A stretch of 64,000 nt of DNA from NCBI GenBank assembly GCA_016794505.1, contig JAEUJZ010000131.1, positions 145,787-209,786 of the forward strand. Direction: 5' to 3'. Below the pieces are notes generated by a model. That model searched no databases. It was not told the DNA's origin and was given only the letters and a program-made list of their open reading frames with translations. A program made the position numbers and the translations under genes. Position 1 is the stretch's first letter. Each line of letters opens with the position of its first letter. Origin of the DNA: Myxococcales bacterium. GTDB taxonomy: Bacteria; Myxococcota_A; Polyangia; Palsa-1104; JAEUJZ01. This document shows positions 43,309 to 51,479 of the stretch, one piece after another.

Positions 43309-44307
43309 ATGGATCGCAACTTAGCGCTTGAGATGGTTCGTATCACCGAGGCGGCGGCGATCACGTCGGCCCGCTTGATGGGTCGCGGCGATCGCAAAGC
43401 GGCGGATCAGGCGGCCGTCGATGCCATGCGGCGGGCGTTTGACTCGGTGCCGATTCGCGGCACAGTGGTCATCGGTGAAGGCGAACGCGACGAGGCGCCG
43501 ATGCTGTATATCGGCGAAAAAGTGGGTGCCGGCTGGACCGCAGTGGCCGGGGTCGAGCTGATGCCGCGCGTCGACATCGCTGTCGATCCGCTAGAGGGCA
43601 CCAACCTGTGTGCCACCGGCCAGCCTGACTCGATTGCGGTCATCGCCTTGGCCGAAGACGGCAAGTTCCTCAACGCGCCCGACACCTATATGAACAAGCT
43701 GGTCGTCGGTCCCGAGGCGCGCGGTGCCATCGACATTGCGCGTCCACCGACGTGGAACCTGCACGCCGTCGCCGAGGCCAAGCGCTGCCGCGTCGAGGAT
43801 CTCACCGTCGTCATCCTCGAACGCGATCGCCATGCCTCGCTGATTGGCGAGGTGCGACGGGCAGGGGCGCGCATTCGCCTGATCTCAGATGGCGATGTCG
43901 CTCCCGCGGTTGCCTGTACGCAGCCCGACAGCGGCGTCGATCTGGTGATGGGCATCGGGGGCGCTCCCGAAGGCGTTCTGGCTGCGGCCGCGGTGCGCTG
44001 CATGGGCGGCGACATGCAAGGTCAGCTGGCCTTCCGCTCGACCGAGGAACAAGAGCGTGCCTACAAGATGGGCATCAAAGATCCCGAGCGCATTTATCGC
44101 TTGGAAGATCTAGCGCAGGGCCAGGTGATGTTTGCGGCCAGCGGTGTCACCGACGGCAGCTTGCTGCGCGGCGTGCGCTTTTATGGCGGCGGCGCGACGA
44201 CGCACTCGGTGGTCATGCGCTCAAAGTCGGGCACCGTCCGCTTCATCGAGGCCCGCCACGACTTCCAGCGCAAGCCCGCTTCGTCGGGGCTGCGCTCAGC
44301 ACACTGA
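43309..44307 (+). CDS. glpX: Fructose-1,6-bisphosphatase class II
   Basis: A 332-aa gluconeogenic phosphatase of the GlpX class. It begins MDRNLALEMVRITEAAAI, then shows GRGDRKAADQAAVDAMR, GTVVIGEGERDEAPMLYIGE (metal-binding Glu), DPLEGTNLCATG and VMFAASGVTDGSLLRGV. A strong AAGGAG ribosome site lies upstream. It is the likely main FBPase; no class I enzyme is in the window. Confidence 0.96.
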   Translation: MDRNLALEMVRITEAAAITSARLMGRGDRKAADQAAVDAMRRAFDSVPIRGTVVIGEGERDEAPMLYIGEKVGAGWTAVAGVELMPRVDIAVDPLEGTNLCATGQPDSIAVIALAEDGKFLNAPDTYMNKLVVGPEARGAIDIARPPTWNLHAVAEAKRCRVEDLTVVILERDRHASLIGEVRRAGARIRLISDGDVAPAVACTQPDSGVDLVMGIGGAPEGVLAAAAVRCMGGDMQGQLAFRSTEEQERAYKMGIKDPERIYRLEDLAQGQVMFAASGVTDGSLLRGVRFYGGGATTHSVVMRSKSGTVRFIEARHDFQRKPASSGLRSAH

Positions 44308-44355
44308 CCGCGGAGCGCGCACGTCGCTGGCTCTGTTCAGCGCGCGGCGGTCGGC

Positions 44356-44922
44356 TTAGCGCGCGTGGACGCGCTGCACCCACTGCGAAAACGCCACCAG
44401 GAACGCGCGCAGCTTTTGGCGCGTCTCGGCGTCGGTCAGCTTGCCTTCGCTGTCGAACTTTTCGTGCGCTTTGGCGACGAAAAGCTCGGGCTTGTTCATG
44501 GCGATCATGTTGGTAAAGATGCACACCTGCCGCATCGCAAGCTGACCGCGCACCGTGCCCAAAAGGCCGGGGCTTGCACCCATCAGCGCCAACGGTTTTC
44601 CGTCGAGCGGCGGGCTCGGAGGACGCGAGGCCCAGTCGATGGCGTTCTTCATCACGCCCGAGATCGAAAAGTTGTACTCGGGCGAGCAAATGATCAGCGC
44701 ATCGGCCGCTGCGATCGCCGCGCGAAATGCGCGAACACCCTCGGGTGGCGTCGGCAGGTACAGGTCGTCGTTGTAAAGCGGGATCTCGTGCAGGTCGCAC
44801 AGCGTGATGGCCATGCCTTCCGGCTGTTCTTCTTGCGCGGCCCGCAAGAGAGCGCGATTCAGCGAGCCCTTGCGCAGGCTGCCGCAGATCCCAAGGACGT
44901 TGAGCGTGTTGGCAGTGGTCAT
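44356..44922 (-). CDS. NADPH-dependent FMN reductase family protein
   Basis: A 188-aa flavodoxin-like protein. GICGSLRKGSLNRALLRAA binds the FMN phosphate, ALIICSPEYNFSISGVMKNAIDWASR is the flavin-ring loop, and PLALMGASPG follows. Such enzymes reduce FMN, quinones or azo compounds with NAD(P)H. ATG 44922 is chosen over 44931 because an extended -10 box (TGATACGAT) overlaps the upstream ATG, placing the transcript start at the inner one. Confidence 0.88.
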   Translation of the reverse strand: MTTANTLNVLGICGSLRKGSLNRALLRAAQEEQPEGMAITLCDLHEIPLYNDDLYLPTPPEGVRAFRAAIAAADALIICSPEYNFSISGVMKNAIDWASRPPSPPLDGKPLALMGASPGLLGTVRGQLAMRQVCIFTNMIAMNKPELFVAKAHEKFDSEGKLTDAETRQKLRAFLVAFSQWVQRVHAR

Positions 44923-44978
44923 GTCAGGCATCGTATCAGCTCAGCCGGGATCAGACGAAGGTCTGTGCTGCGTCGTGG

Positions 44979-45644
44979 TCACGGCTCGGCAGGCAGGGGC
45001 GGGCTGTCAGCGGTGACAAGCCTGGGTGGAAGATGCAAGCAACTTGCATCGCTCCACGCAGAAAACGACAGCGCGATGGCCCGCAGCGCGATGCCTGGCT
45101 GCGTCGGATCGGCCGCGGCGCCATACAGTATATCGCCGACAATCGGACAACCACGACGCGCTAGCTCGACCCTCAGCTGGTGACTGCGACCGGTGCGGGG
45201 GCGCAGAAAGAAATGCAAACCACTTGCATCTTCTGCGTGGCACCAGACGTCGGTCACCGTCGGCTTGCCCGCGTCGTGGACATAGGCACGCTTCTTGCCG
45301 CGCAACAGCGTCGTCGTCCAGCGCACCCAGCCACCCAGGCGTGCGTCCGATGGCGTGCGTCCTTGGCAGCGGGCGTGATAGGTCTTTTCGATAAGGTGGC
45401 CTTCGAACGCCGTACACAGCAGGCGATGCGCCTCGGGGGTGCGCGCAAACAGCAGCAAGCCGCTGACCTCTTCATCCAGGCGATGCACGGGCCACAGCCG
45501 ACAGGAAAGCTGCTCTTGCAGGGCGATGCCGACGACAGGGCGCGGATCGTCGGGGCCCTGCCGACTGGGAACCGACAGCCACAAAGCGGGCTTGTCGACG
45601 ACGACGACGTCACGGTTGGAAAAGACCAGCGGCAGCGGGGACAC
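44979..45644 (-). CDS. RluA family pseudouridine synthase
   Basis: A 221-aa RNA pseudouridine synthase. It has DVVVVDKPALWLSVPS, the catalytic motif PVHRLDEEVSGLLLFA with the active-site Asp, and the C-terminal RTGRSHQLRVELARRGCPIVGD. There is no S4 domain, so it is a short RluA-type protein; the target (tRNA or rRNA uridine) cannot be told. Two near-identical short palindromes lie inside the gene (reported as a repeat). Confidence 0.9.
   Translation of the reverse strand: MSPLPLVFSNRDVVVVDKPALWLSVPSRQGPDDPRPVVGIALQEQLSCRLWPVHRLDEEVSGLLLFARTPEAHRLLCTAFEGHLIEKTYHARCQGRTPSDARLGGWVRWTTTLLRGKKRAYVHDAGKPTVTDVWCHAEDASGLHFFLRPRTGRSHQLRVELARRGCPIVGDILYGAAADPTQPGIALRAIALSFSAWSDASCLHLPPRLVTADSPPLPAEP
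45032..45050. repeat. Palindrome GATGCAAG-CAA-CTTGCATC, with a second copy at 45213-45230
   Basis: A 19-bp perfect inverted repeat inside the RluA gene. A near copy at about 45213-45230 shares the GATGCAAGT...TTGCAT core. Both encode DAS(C/G)LH, so the DNA and the protein are both duplicated. CCACGCAGAA lies next to each copy. Confidence 0.55.
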
Positions 45645-45687
45645 AGCTCGTGGCTTGTACCACGACCCAGCCCGGCAAAATTTCTGG

Positions 45688-45715
45688 TTGACATATCAAG
45701 CGCCGTGCGTAGAGT
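45688..45715 (+). promoter_or_regulatory. Promoter of the initiator tRNA gene
   Basis: A perfect -35 TTGACA (45688-45693), a 16-nt spacer and TAGAGT (45710-45715). It lies about 57 nt before the tRNA. It also sits in the gap upstream of the divergent RluA gene. Confidence 0.6.
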
Positions 45716-45771
45716 GCTCTTGCTGTCTGCGACGAAACCCTTCGCCGGACAGCCCTTTAAAACCAAATTGA

Positions 45772-45848
<77 letters not shown>

Positions 45849-45849
45849 C

Positions 45850-45889
45850 ACGCGGAGTCACCCAATCGGATGGCTCCGCGTTTTTTTTT
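45850..45889 (+). terminator. Intrinsic terminator after tRNA-fMet
   Basis: A 10-bp stem (CGCGGAGTCA at 45851-45860 with TGGCTCCGCG at 45871-45880, one G-T pair) and a 10-nt loop, followed by nine T residues (45881-45889). Confidence 0.93.
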
Positions 45890-46040
45890 CGCAGCGCCGC
45901 AGGTCCCAGCCAGGTCGTAGTTCCCGTCGGAAAATCCGCGGACGTGCGTTGTGCAGACCCCTGCCCAACCCCGCCGCCGCCTGGCGATGTCAGAGCCACG
46001 AAGTATAAGGGAGTCCTCAGCCCCTCACGGAGGTGTGAAG

Positions 46041-46334
46041 ATGCGATCCCGTTCTTCCTCAGTGGTGTCCTGGTTTGCGATTCCGGTCGCGGTGTTGATG
46101 GCGGTGTTGAACGGAGCGCGGCGTGTCGTCGCGGCCATCGTGCGTTGGGCGCTCATGGCGGGCAGCTATCCGTCGCTGGGGCGCGATGTCGGCGTCGATG
46201 TTTGGCGGGTGCTGCACACGCCCCGATACGATGGTCCGCGGCCCAGCGCACGTCGGCCGCTGCGTACGCCGGCTCATGGGGTGTGCGTTCACGGGGCCAA
46301 GTCCGCCGCGCCGCGCCCTCGACTGGTCGCCTAG
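46041..46334 (+). CDS. Small hypothetical membrane protein, 97 aa
   Basis: An unrecognised protein with one or two hydrophobic helices at the N-terminus (VVSWFAIPVAVLMAVLNGARRVVAAIVRWAL) and an Arg/Pro-rich C-terminus. ATG 46041 is preceded by GGAGGTG at a good distance, which is the best support for it being a gene. It may be a small inner-membrane protein. No relationship to its neighbours is evident. Confidence 0.5.
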   Translation: MRSRSSSVVSWFAIPVAVLMAVLNGARRVVAAIVRWALMAGSYPSLGRDVGVDVWRVLHTPRYDGPRPSARRPLRTPAHGVCVHGAKSAAPRPRLVA

Positions 46335-46341
46335 CTTCGCG

Positions 46342-48117
46342 CTAGGGCGAGACCATGGCGTCGCTGTCTTTTGGCAGCGGACCCAGGGCGCGGTCGATGC
46401 GCTTCAGAAAGCTGTACCAAGGCTGACTGAGCCCTGGGATCTGCACGCTGACGAAGTGATAGCCACGGGCTCGCCAGAACGCAGCCTCGGATGGGTCCGG
46501 CTGATAGGGCGCGGCGGCGATCCGATACACGTTGTACGTAAGGATCGTCGGCGGTGGCTGGCGCGACAGCACATAGCTCAGCGGCGCAAACTTCTGATGT
46601 CCAGGTCGCGTCGATAGCGGCGGCGTCTTCTTGGCGACATAGGCGTCACACAGCCCAAAGCTGTCGAGGGCGCGGATGCCAGCGTAGTAGACCTGGGCGC
46701 CGGCTCCACCGACGACTTGGTAGTCGTCGGGCTGCACGTGCTGACCAAGCCACTTGCCAATCGCAGTGCGATCGGCGGCGTAGTGACGCAGAAAGCCCGG
46801 CGTGTCGATGCCGCGATCGGCGCCGATAAACGACACGGCAAAGCGGTCGACGACCCATGTATTGGCTAGGTGCAGCGCGCTCAGTCCGGCGAGAACCAGG
46901 CTTGTCACCGTCGTTGAGCGTCCGACGAGCAGGTGGTACAGACCCAGAGCGCCACAGACCACGTGCAAGGGCACGATCGGCAGCACGAAGCGATACAGGC
47001 CCATAAAGTCGCCGCCCACCGACGCGACGTACAGCAGAAACACCAGGCTCAGCAGATACGTCACCTGACCCAGCCGCACGTACCCGTTTCGCGCCGCTTG
47101 GCTCGACGGCAGGCGCAGAAAGCCCAGGCCATAAAAGAGCGGCAGCACGATCAGCTTGAGATCGCGGACGAACGCGAACAGGTAGTAGCCACCTTGACGC
47201 CAGGTCTGGGCTCCGGCGCCCCCCGATGACTTGACGTAAAACGTATTGGGCACCCAGTCGCCGTAGTACGCGCGACGGAACAGCACGTGCGGCACCGTCA
47301 GGGAAAGAAAGATCAGCAGCGCCTGCCACTCGGGACCATCGAACAGCAGGGCAGGGCGGGGCGCCCAAGCGGCCTGTGGGTCTTTTCGCAGGCGATCGAG
47401 CAAGCGGCTACCCAAAAGGTGCAGCGCGAGCAGCGCAAAGAACAGATACCCCTCGGGTCGAGTCAGCGCGGCCAGCCCCAGGCACAGCCCAGCGAGCGGC
47501 AGCCAGCGTCGACGCGCGGCGCGCTCGGAAGGGGCTGCAGTGGCTGCGGTCGCGAGCCGGGCACAGACATACAGGCCGACTCCGGCGGTCAATAGCGCCG
47601 TGAAAAGCTGTGTTTCAAGCCCGCCAGACGACCAGCAGGCATAGCCAGGGATCGCGGCCAGAAACAGCGCCGGCATCGCCGCCCAGGCTTGGCTGGCGCG
47701 AGCGGGCCCGACGTTCGCTGAGTCCGCCGCTGTGGATCGCGCATCGCCGCGCAGGTGCAGAAACAGCCAGGCCGAGATCCCCAAGCCTGCCAGGCCACAG
47801 GCCGTGCCGAGCACGCGCGAAGAAAGCTCGGCCGCGATGCCCACGCGCAGACCCAGCGCGAGGATCAGCGTCCACAGGAAGTTGGTGTAGCCCTCGACGC
47901 GCTCACCCAGGTTAAAGACCAACTGTCCGTGCCGCGCCAGGTTGCGCGAGTACACAAACGAGATAAAGGCATCGTCGGTGACGAAGTTGAACAGCAGGCT
48001 GTGCCCGATCAGTGCAATCGCCGACAGCGCAAGCAGACCGTACAGCCCGGCCTGCCCACGCGGCGGCTCGGCGGCGGCCGTGGCAGGGGCGGCAGCGTCT
48101 GAGGCAGCGGTCGACAT
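46342..48117 (-). CDS. GT-C family glycosyltransferase, polytopic membrane protein
   Basis: A 591-aa integral membrane protein with about 11 hydrophobic helices. The first loop carries the GT-C acidic motif (FVTDDAFISFVYSRNLARHGQL, then GERVEGYTNFLWTLILA) as in AftB-like arabinosyl/mannosyltransferases that use polyprenyl-phosphate sugars. The C-terminal soluble part (about 430-591) faces the periplasm. Which glycan it decorates is unknown. ATG 48117 is preferred over 48126. Confidence 0.78.
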   Translation of the reverse strand: MSTAASDAAAPATAAAEPPRGQAGLYGLLALSAIALIGHSLLFNFVTDDAFISFVYSRNLARHGQLVFNLGERVEGYTNFLWTLILALGLRVGIAAELSSRVLGTACGLAGLGISAWLFLHLRGDARSTAADSANVGPARASQAWAAMPALFLAAIPGYACWSSGGLETQLFTALLTAGVGLYVCARLATAATAAPSERAARRRWLPLAGLCLGLAALTRPEGYLFFALLALHLLGSRLLDRLRKDPQAAWAPRPALLFDGPEWQALLIFLSLTVPHVLFRRAYYGDWVPNTFYVKSSGGAGAQTWRQGGYYLFAFVRDLKLIVLPLFYGLGFLRLPSSQAARNGYVRLGQVTYLLSLVFLLYVASVGGDFMGLYRFVLPIVPLHVVCGALGLYHLLVGRSTTVTSLVLAGLSALHLANTWVVDRFAVSFIGADRGIDTPGFLRHYAADRTAIGKWLGQHVQPDDYQVVGGAGAQVYYAGIRALDSFGLCDAYVAKKTPPLSTRPGHQKFAPLSYVLSRQPPPTILTYNVYRIAAAPYQPDPSEAAFWRARGYHFVSVQIPGLSQPWYSFLKRIDRALGPLPKDSDAMVSP

Positions 48118-48190
48118 CGAGCGCACACGCTATCAGAACGCTGCCTTTTTGTGATATCCCCAGGCCGGTCTTTTGTCGTCTTTCGCTTCC

Positions 48191-49012
48191 ATGCCTGAGC
48201 CTTCGTCTTCGTCGGCAGAGTCGCCTAGTCCGCCCAGCGTGGCAGACCCTGCGGCGGCCGCGTTTGTGATCGTGGCCAGCGATGTGCGGCGCAGCTTTGG
48301 TCGCGATGCCGTGCTATGCGGCGCCTCGCTGCAGGTCAAGCAAGGAGAGCTTCTGGCCCTTGTTGGACGCTCGGGCTCGGGCAAGTCGACGCTGCTTTCG
48401 GTCTTAGGCGGTCTCGATCGCGACTATCAAGGCCAGGTGACGCTGTTCGGCAAAGACCTGGCGGCGCTCTCGGATGCTGCGCTCAGTCAGCTTCGCAACG
48501 AACACATCGGCTTTGTCTTTCAGTCGTTTCACTTGCTCGATCACTTGAGCGCGCTGGAAAACGTGCTTCTGCCCAATGCCTTTGCTGCGTCGCCCCTTGC
48601 GCATGCGGCCGCACACGAGCGAGCGCGCGAAGCCTTGGCGCGGGTCGATCTGGCCGATCGGGCGACGGCTCGTCCGCCAGAGCTTTCCGGCGGCCAGAAG
48701 CAGCGCGTGGCCTTGGCGCGGGCGCTGTTTTTTCGTCCGCAGCTGCTTCTGTGCGACGAGCCAACCGGCAACCTCGATGTCACGACGGGCCAGCGCATCA
48801 TCGAGCTGTTCGCGACGCTCAACCAGCGCGAGGGCCTGACGCTGCTTCTGGTCACGCACGAGCCGCGCGTTGCCGCCGTCGCCCGCCGCGTGCTGCGCAT
48901 CGACGCGGGCCAGGTTGTTTCCGGCAGCGCTACCGATCTGGTCACGGACCAAAGCACCGAGCTGGCCCCCGATTCGGCCCGCCCTGCGCATCGCCAAGAG
49001 GACCCGCCATGA
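48191..49012 (+). CDS. ABC transporter ATP-binding protein, LolD/MacB-like
   Basis: A 273-aa ATPase. Walker A VGRSGSGKSTLLSVLGGLDR, Q-loop FQSFHLLDHLSALENVLLP, signature LSGGQKQRVALARAL and Walker B LLLCDEPTGNLD are intact. The stop overlaps the permease start (ATGA). The N-terminal 30 residues are a Ser/Pro/Ala-rich extension not found in most LolD proteins. TTG 48173 is an alternative start. Role as in the permease entry. Confidence 0.9.
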   Translation: MPEPSSSSAESPSPPSVADPAAAAFVIVASDVRRSFGRDAVLCGASLQVKQGELLALVGRSGSGKSTLLSVLGGLDRDYQGQVTLFGKDLAALSDAALSQLRNEHIGFVFQSFHLLDHLSALENVLLPNAFAASPLAHAAAHERAREALARVDLADRATARPPELSGGQKQRVALARALFFRPQLLLCDEPTGNLDVTTGQRIIELFATLNQREGLTLLLVTHEPRVAAVARRVLRIDAGQVVSGSATDLVTDQSTELAPDSARPAHRQEDPP

Positions 49013-50445
49013 GCGCGTCGAATGCCGCGTTTTTTCGTCGCCGACTGGGCCTTGTGCGCTTGATTCGGCAGAACATCGCCCGTGCTCCGCGACCGTTTGC
49101 GCTGTCGGTGTTCGGCATCACTTTGGGCATCGCCGCGCTCAGCTTTTTTCTTTCGCTATCGCTGGGCATGCAAGAGCGCGTGCTGCGCCGCATCTTTCCC
49201 GCCGACCGCCTGGAAGTGGTGCCGCAAAAGACATCCTTCGACAGCGGCGCCGCCGGAGCGCTCGACGCGCTGGGCTCGCTTTTGGGGGCGGGCCCCAAGC
49301 CGCTGGATGCGCAGGTCCTTGCGACGCTGCGCGCCCACCCCGACGTGCAGACGGTGTTTCCGCGCATGAAGGTGGCATTTCCCGTGCGCGGCTGGGGCGG
49401 CGAGTCGCTGATTGGCCGCACCGCGTATCTGGACCTGCCGATCGATGGCATCGATCCCGAAGCCGTCGCGCCCGAGCTTCGCCAGACCGGCCAGCCGCTT
49501 GCATTCGTCGATCATGAGCCGACCAGCAACACCTTTTGCACCGATGACAAAGGCTGCCCTAGCGGGCAGTTCTGCGACTGGGATGTCAACAAGTGCCGGC
49601 CGCCCGTGCCCGTGCTGATCTCGCCATTTTTGATCGAGGTCTACAACAGCTCGATCGCCAAGATGAACGGCCTGCCGCGCATCAACGGCTTTGTGCTCGG
49701 GCGCTTGCGTGGCTTTGTCTTCGTCGCTGATCTTGGTCGCTCATTCTTGGCGCGCAAGACGGTGACCGACAAGGTTCGCTATCGCCACATGGTCCTTGCC
49801 GGGGTCAGCGATCGCGCGACGCCCATCGGCATCACGGTGCCGCTTGCGTATGTGAAGCGCTGGAATGCCGAGATCGCGGGCGAGCGCGCGGCCCAGGAAT
49901 ATTCCAGCCTGTCGGTGCAGATGAAGCCGGGGAGGCCGGTCACGCGCGTCCTCGAACAGGTGCGTAAGCTGGGCTTTACCGTCGAAGACAACGGCGCCGA
50001 GCAGGCGGGCTTGGCTGTGCTGCTGCTGACGGCGCTGTTTGTCTTGGTCTCGCTGTCGACGCTGGCCGTAGCGGCAGGCAGCGTCACGCACACATTTTTT
50101 CGCGCCATCGCCGAGCGAAGGCACGAGCTCGGTGTGCTGCGCGCCGTCGGAGCCAGCCGCGCAGATCTGTTGTTCATCCTGCTTGGCGAAGCCGCAGTCA
50201 TCGGCCTGTTCGGCGGTGTCTTTGGGCTGGCCTTGGCTTGGCTTTCTGCGACGGGGATCGACCTTCTTTCGCGCAGCGCGCTGCCTGATTTTCCGTTCAA
50301 GCCGGACAGCTATTTCTTGTTTACTCCGTCGCTGTGTGCGTTGGCCTTGGGCTTTTCGGTGGGCACGTGTCTTTTGGGGGCCGCATGGCCGGCTCGCACC
50401 GCCGCGCGCTTGTCACCAGCGGCAGCACTCAGCGGTCAGCGCTAG
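49009..50445 (+). CDS. FtsX-like ABC permease with Cys-rich periplasmic insert
   Basis: A 478-aa permease of the MacB/LolC-E/FtsX type: one N-terminal helix (FALSVFGITLGIAALSFFLSLSLG), a large periplasmic domain, and three C-terminal helices (LAVLLLTALFVLVSLSTLAVAAG, AAVIGLFGGVFGLALAWL, CALALGFSVGTCLLGAAWPARTA). The periplasmic domain carries a short cysteine cluster (FCTDDKGCPSGQFCDWDVNKC, about residues 178-198) that LolC/E do not have. With the ATPase it may extrude lipoproteins or other envelope cargo; the cargo is unknown. The frame is open further upstream, but ATG 49009 is fixed by the overlap. Confidence 0.88.
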   Translation: MSASNAAFFRRRLGLVRLIRQNIARAPRPFALSVFGITLGIAALSFFLSLSLGMQERVLRRIFPADRLEVVPQKTSFDSGAAGALDALGSLLGAGPKPLDAQVLATLRAHPDVQTVFPRMKVAFPVRGWGGESLIGRTAYLDLPIDGIDPEAVAPELRQTGQPLAFVDHEPTSNTFCTDDKGCPSGQFCDWDVNKCRPPVPVLISPFLIEVYNSSIAKMNGLPRINGFVLGRLRGFVFVADLGRSFLARKTVTDKVRYRHMVLAGVSDRATPIGITVPLAYVKRWNAEIAGERAAQEYSSLSVQMKPGRPVTRVLEQVRKLGFTVEDNGAEQAGLAVLLLTALFVLVSLSTLAVAAGSVTHTFFRAIAERRHELGVLRAVGASRADLLFILLGEAAVIGLFGGVFGLALAWLSATGIDLLSRSALPDFPFKPDSYFLFTPSLCALALGFSVGTCLLGAAWPARTAARLSPAAALSGQR

Positions 50446-50587
50446 CAGCCCGACGGGAACGCTGGGTGGGGCGCAGGCGGGCCGCGGGATGGGTCTGCCG
50501 GTGCGATGACTTCGCGTGAAAAATGGATCGAGGGATGGCCTGAAGTACCATGGCCGCGTGTCTTGCCTGCACCCGCGTTGGTTTGTC

Positions 50588-51478
50588 ATGAAGTTGTCGT
50601 CTGGGCTGATGCTATTTTTGTATTCTGCGCTGGCAGTAACGGCCTCGGCGCAGCCAAGCCCACCGTCCCCGACGGGAAAAGCCGCTTCTCCGACGGGCGC
50701 CGCAGCCAAAGCCGCCCCCCCGAAGGGCACCACCGCCAAAGCCGCCGCGCCGTCGCCTGGAAAGCAAGCCGTCAAGCCGCCTGCCAAGAAGCCGCCGCCA
50801 CCCGAGCCGGCCGCGTACGAGGTGCTGTTCACATTCGACGACGGACCGCGTTACGAGACGACGCCCAAGGTGCTGGATACGCTGGATCAGTACGGCGTAA
50901 AGTCGGTGTTCTTCGTGAACGGCGTCCGCTTCATGGGCAAGGGCAAAGGTCCCGAGCGCGCTCGCGAGCTTCTGCGCGAGACGGTGCGTCGCGGCCACCT
51001 CATCGGCAACCACACGGTCCACCACTTCTTTCTGTGCGGCAAGCGCGGCCCGACGATCGCCGAGCGCGAGATCACGGAAAACGCCAGCCTGATCCAAGAG
51101 GCGATTGGCAAGCCGCCCGATCTATTCCGCACGCCCTTTGGATCGCGCTGTGCCAGCTTGTCCGAGACGCTGAAGCGGCTGAACATTCACCCTATCGGCT
51201 GGGATGTCGATCCGCAGGACTGGAAGCTGCAGGACGCCGACCGCATCTATGAGTTCATGACCAACGCCCTGCGGAACCTGCGCCGTCCGCGCTCGATTCT
51301 TTTGTTTCACGACATCCACCAGTCGACAGTCGACATGCTGCCGCGGCTGCTCAAGTGGATCGCCGAAGAGAACGCGCAGCGCAAAGCGGCCAAGCGTCCG
51401 CCGATACAGATCATCGACTACAACTACCTGTTGGCGACGAACCCACCTGGGGCTGCTGCTCCGTCGGGACCTGGCTAA
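50588..51478 (+). CDS. Polysaccharide deacetylase (NodB homology domain)
   Basis: A 296-aa secreted carbohydrate esterase 4 protein. A signal peptide (LMLFLYSALAVTASAQ) and an Ala/Pro/Lys-rich linker to residue 75 precede the NodB domain: FTFDDGPRYETTPK (catalytic Asp and metal Asp), GHLIGNHTVHHFF (two metal His, three apart), FRTPFGSR and LLFHDIHQ. All ligands are present. It likely removes acetyl groups from an extracellular or cell-wall polysaccharide. It is followed 1 nt later by the alpha-galactosidase. Confidence 0.9.
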   Translation: MKLSSGLMLFLYSALAVTASAQPSPPSPTGKAASPTGAAAKAAPPKGTTAKAAAPSPGKQAVKPPAKKPPPPEPAAYEVLFTFDDGPRYETTPKVLDTLDQYGVKSVFFVNGVRFMGKGKGPERARELLRETVRRGHLIGNHTVHHFFLCGKRGPTIAEREITENASLIQEAIGKPPDLFRTPFGSRCASLSETLKRLNIHPIGWDVDPQDWKLQDADRIYEFMTNALRNLRRPRSILLFHDIHQSTVDMLPRLLKWIAEENAQRKAAKRPPIQIIDYNYLLATNPPGAAAPSGPG

Positions 51479-51479
51479 C

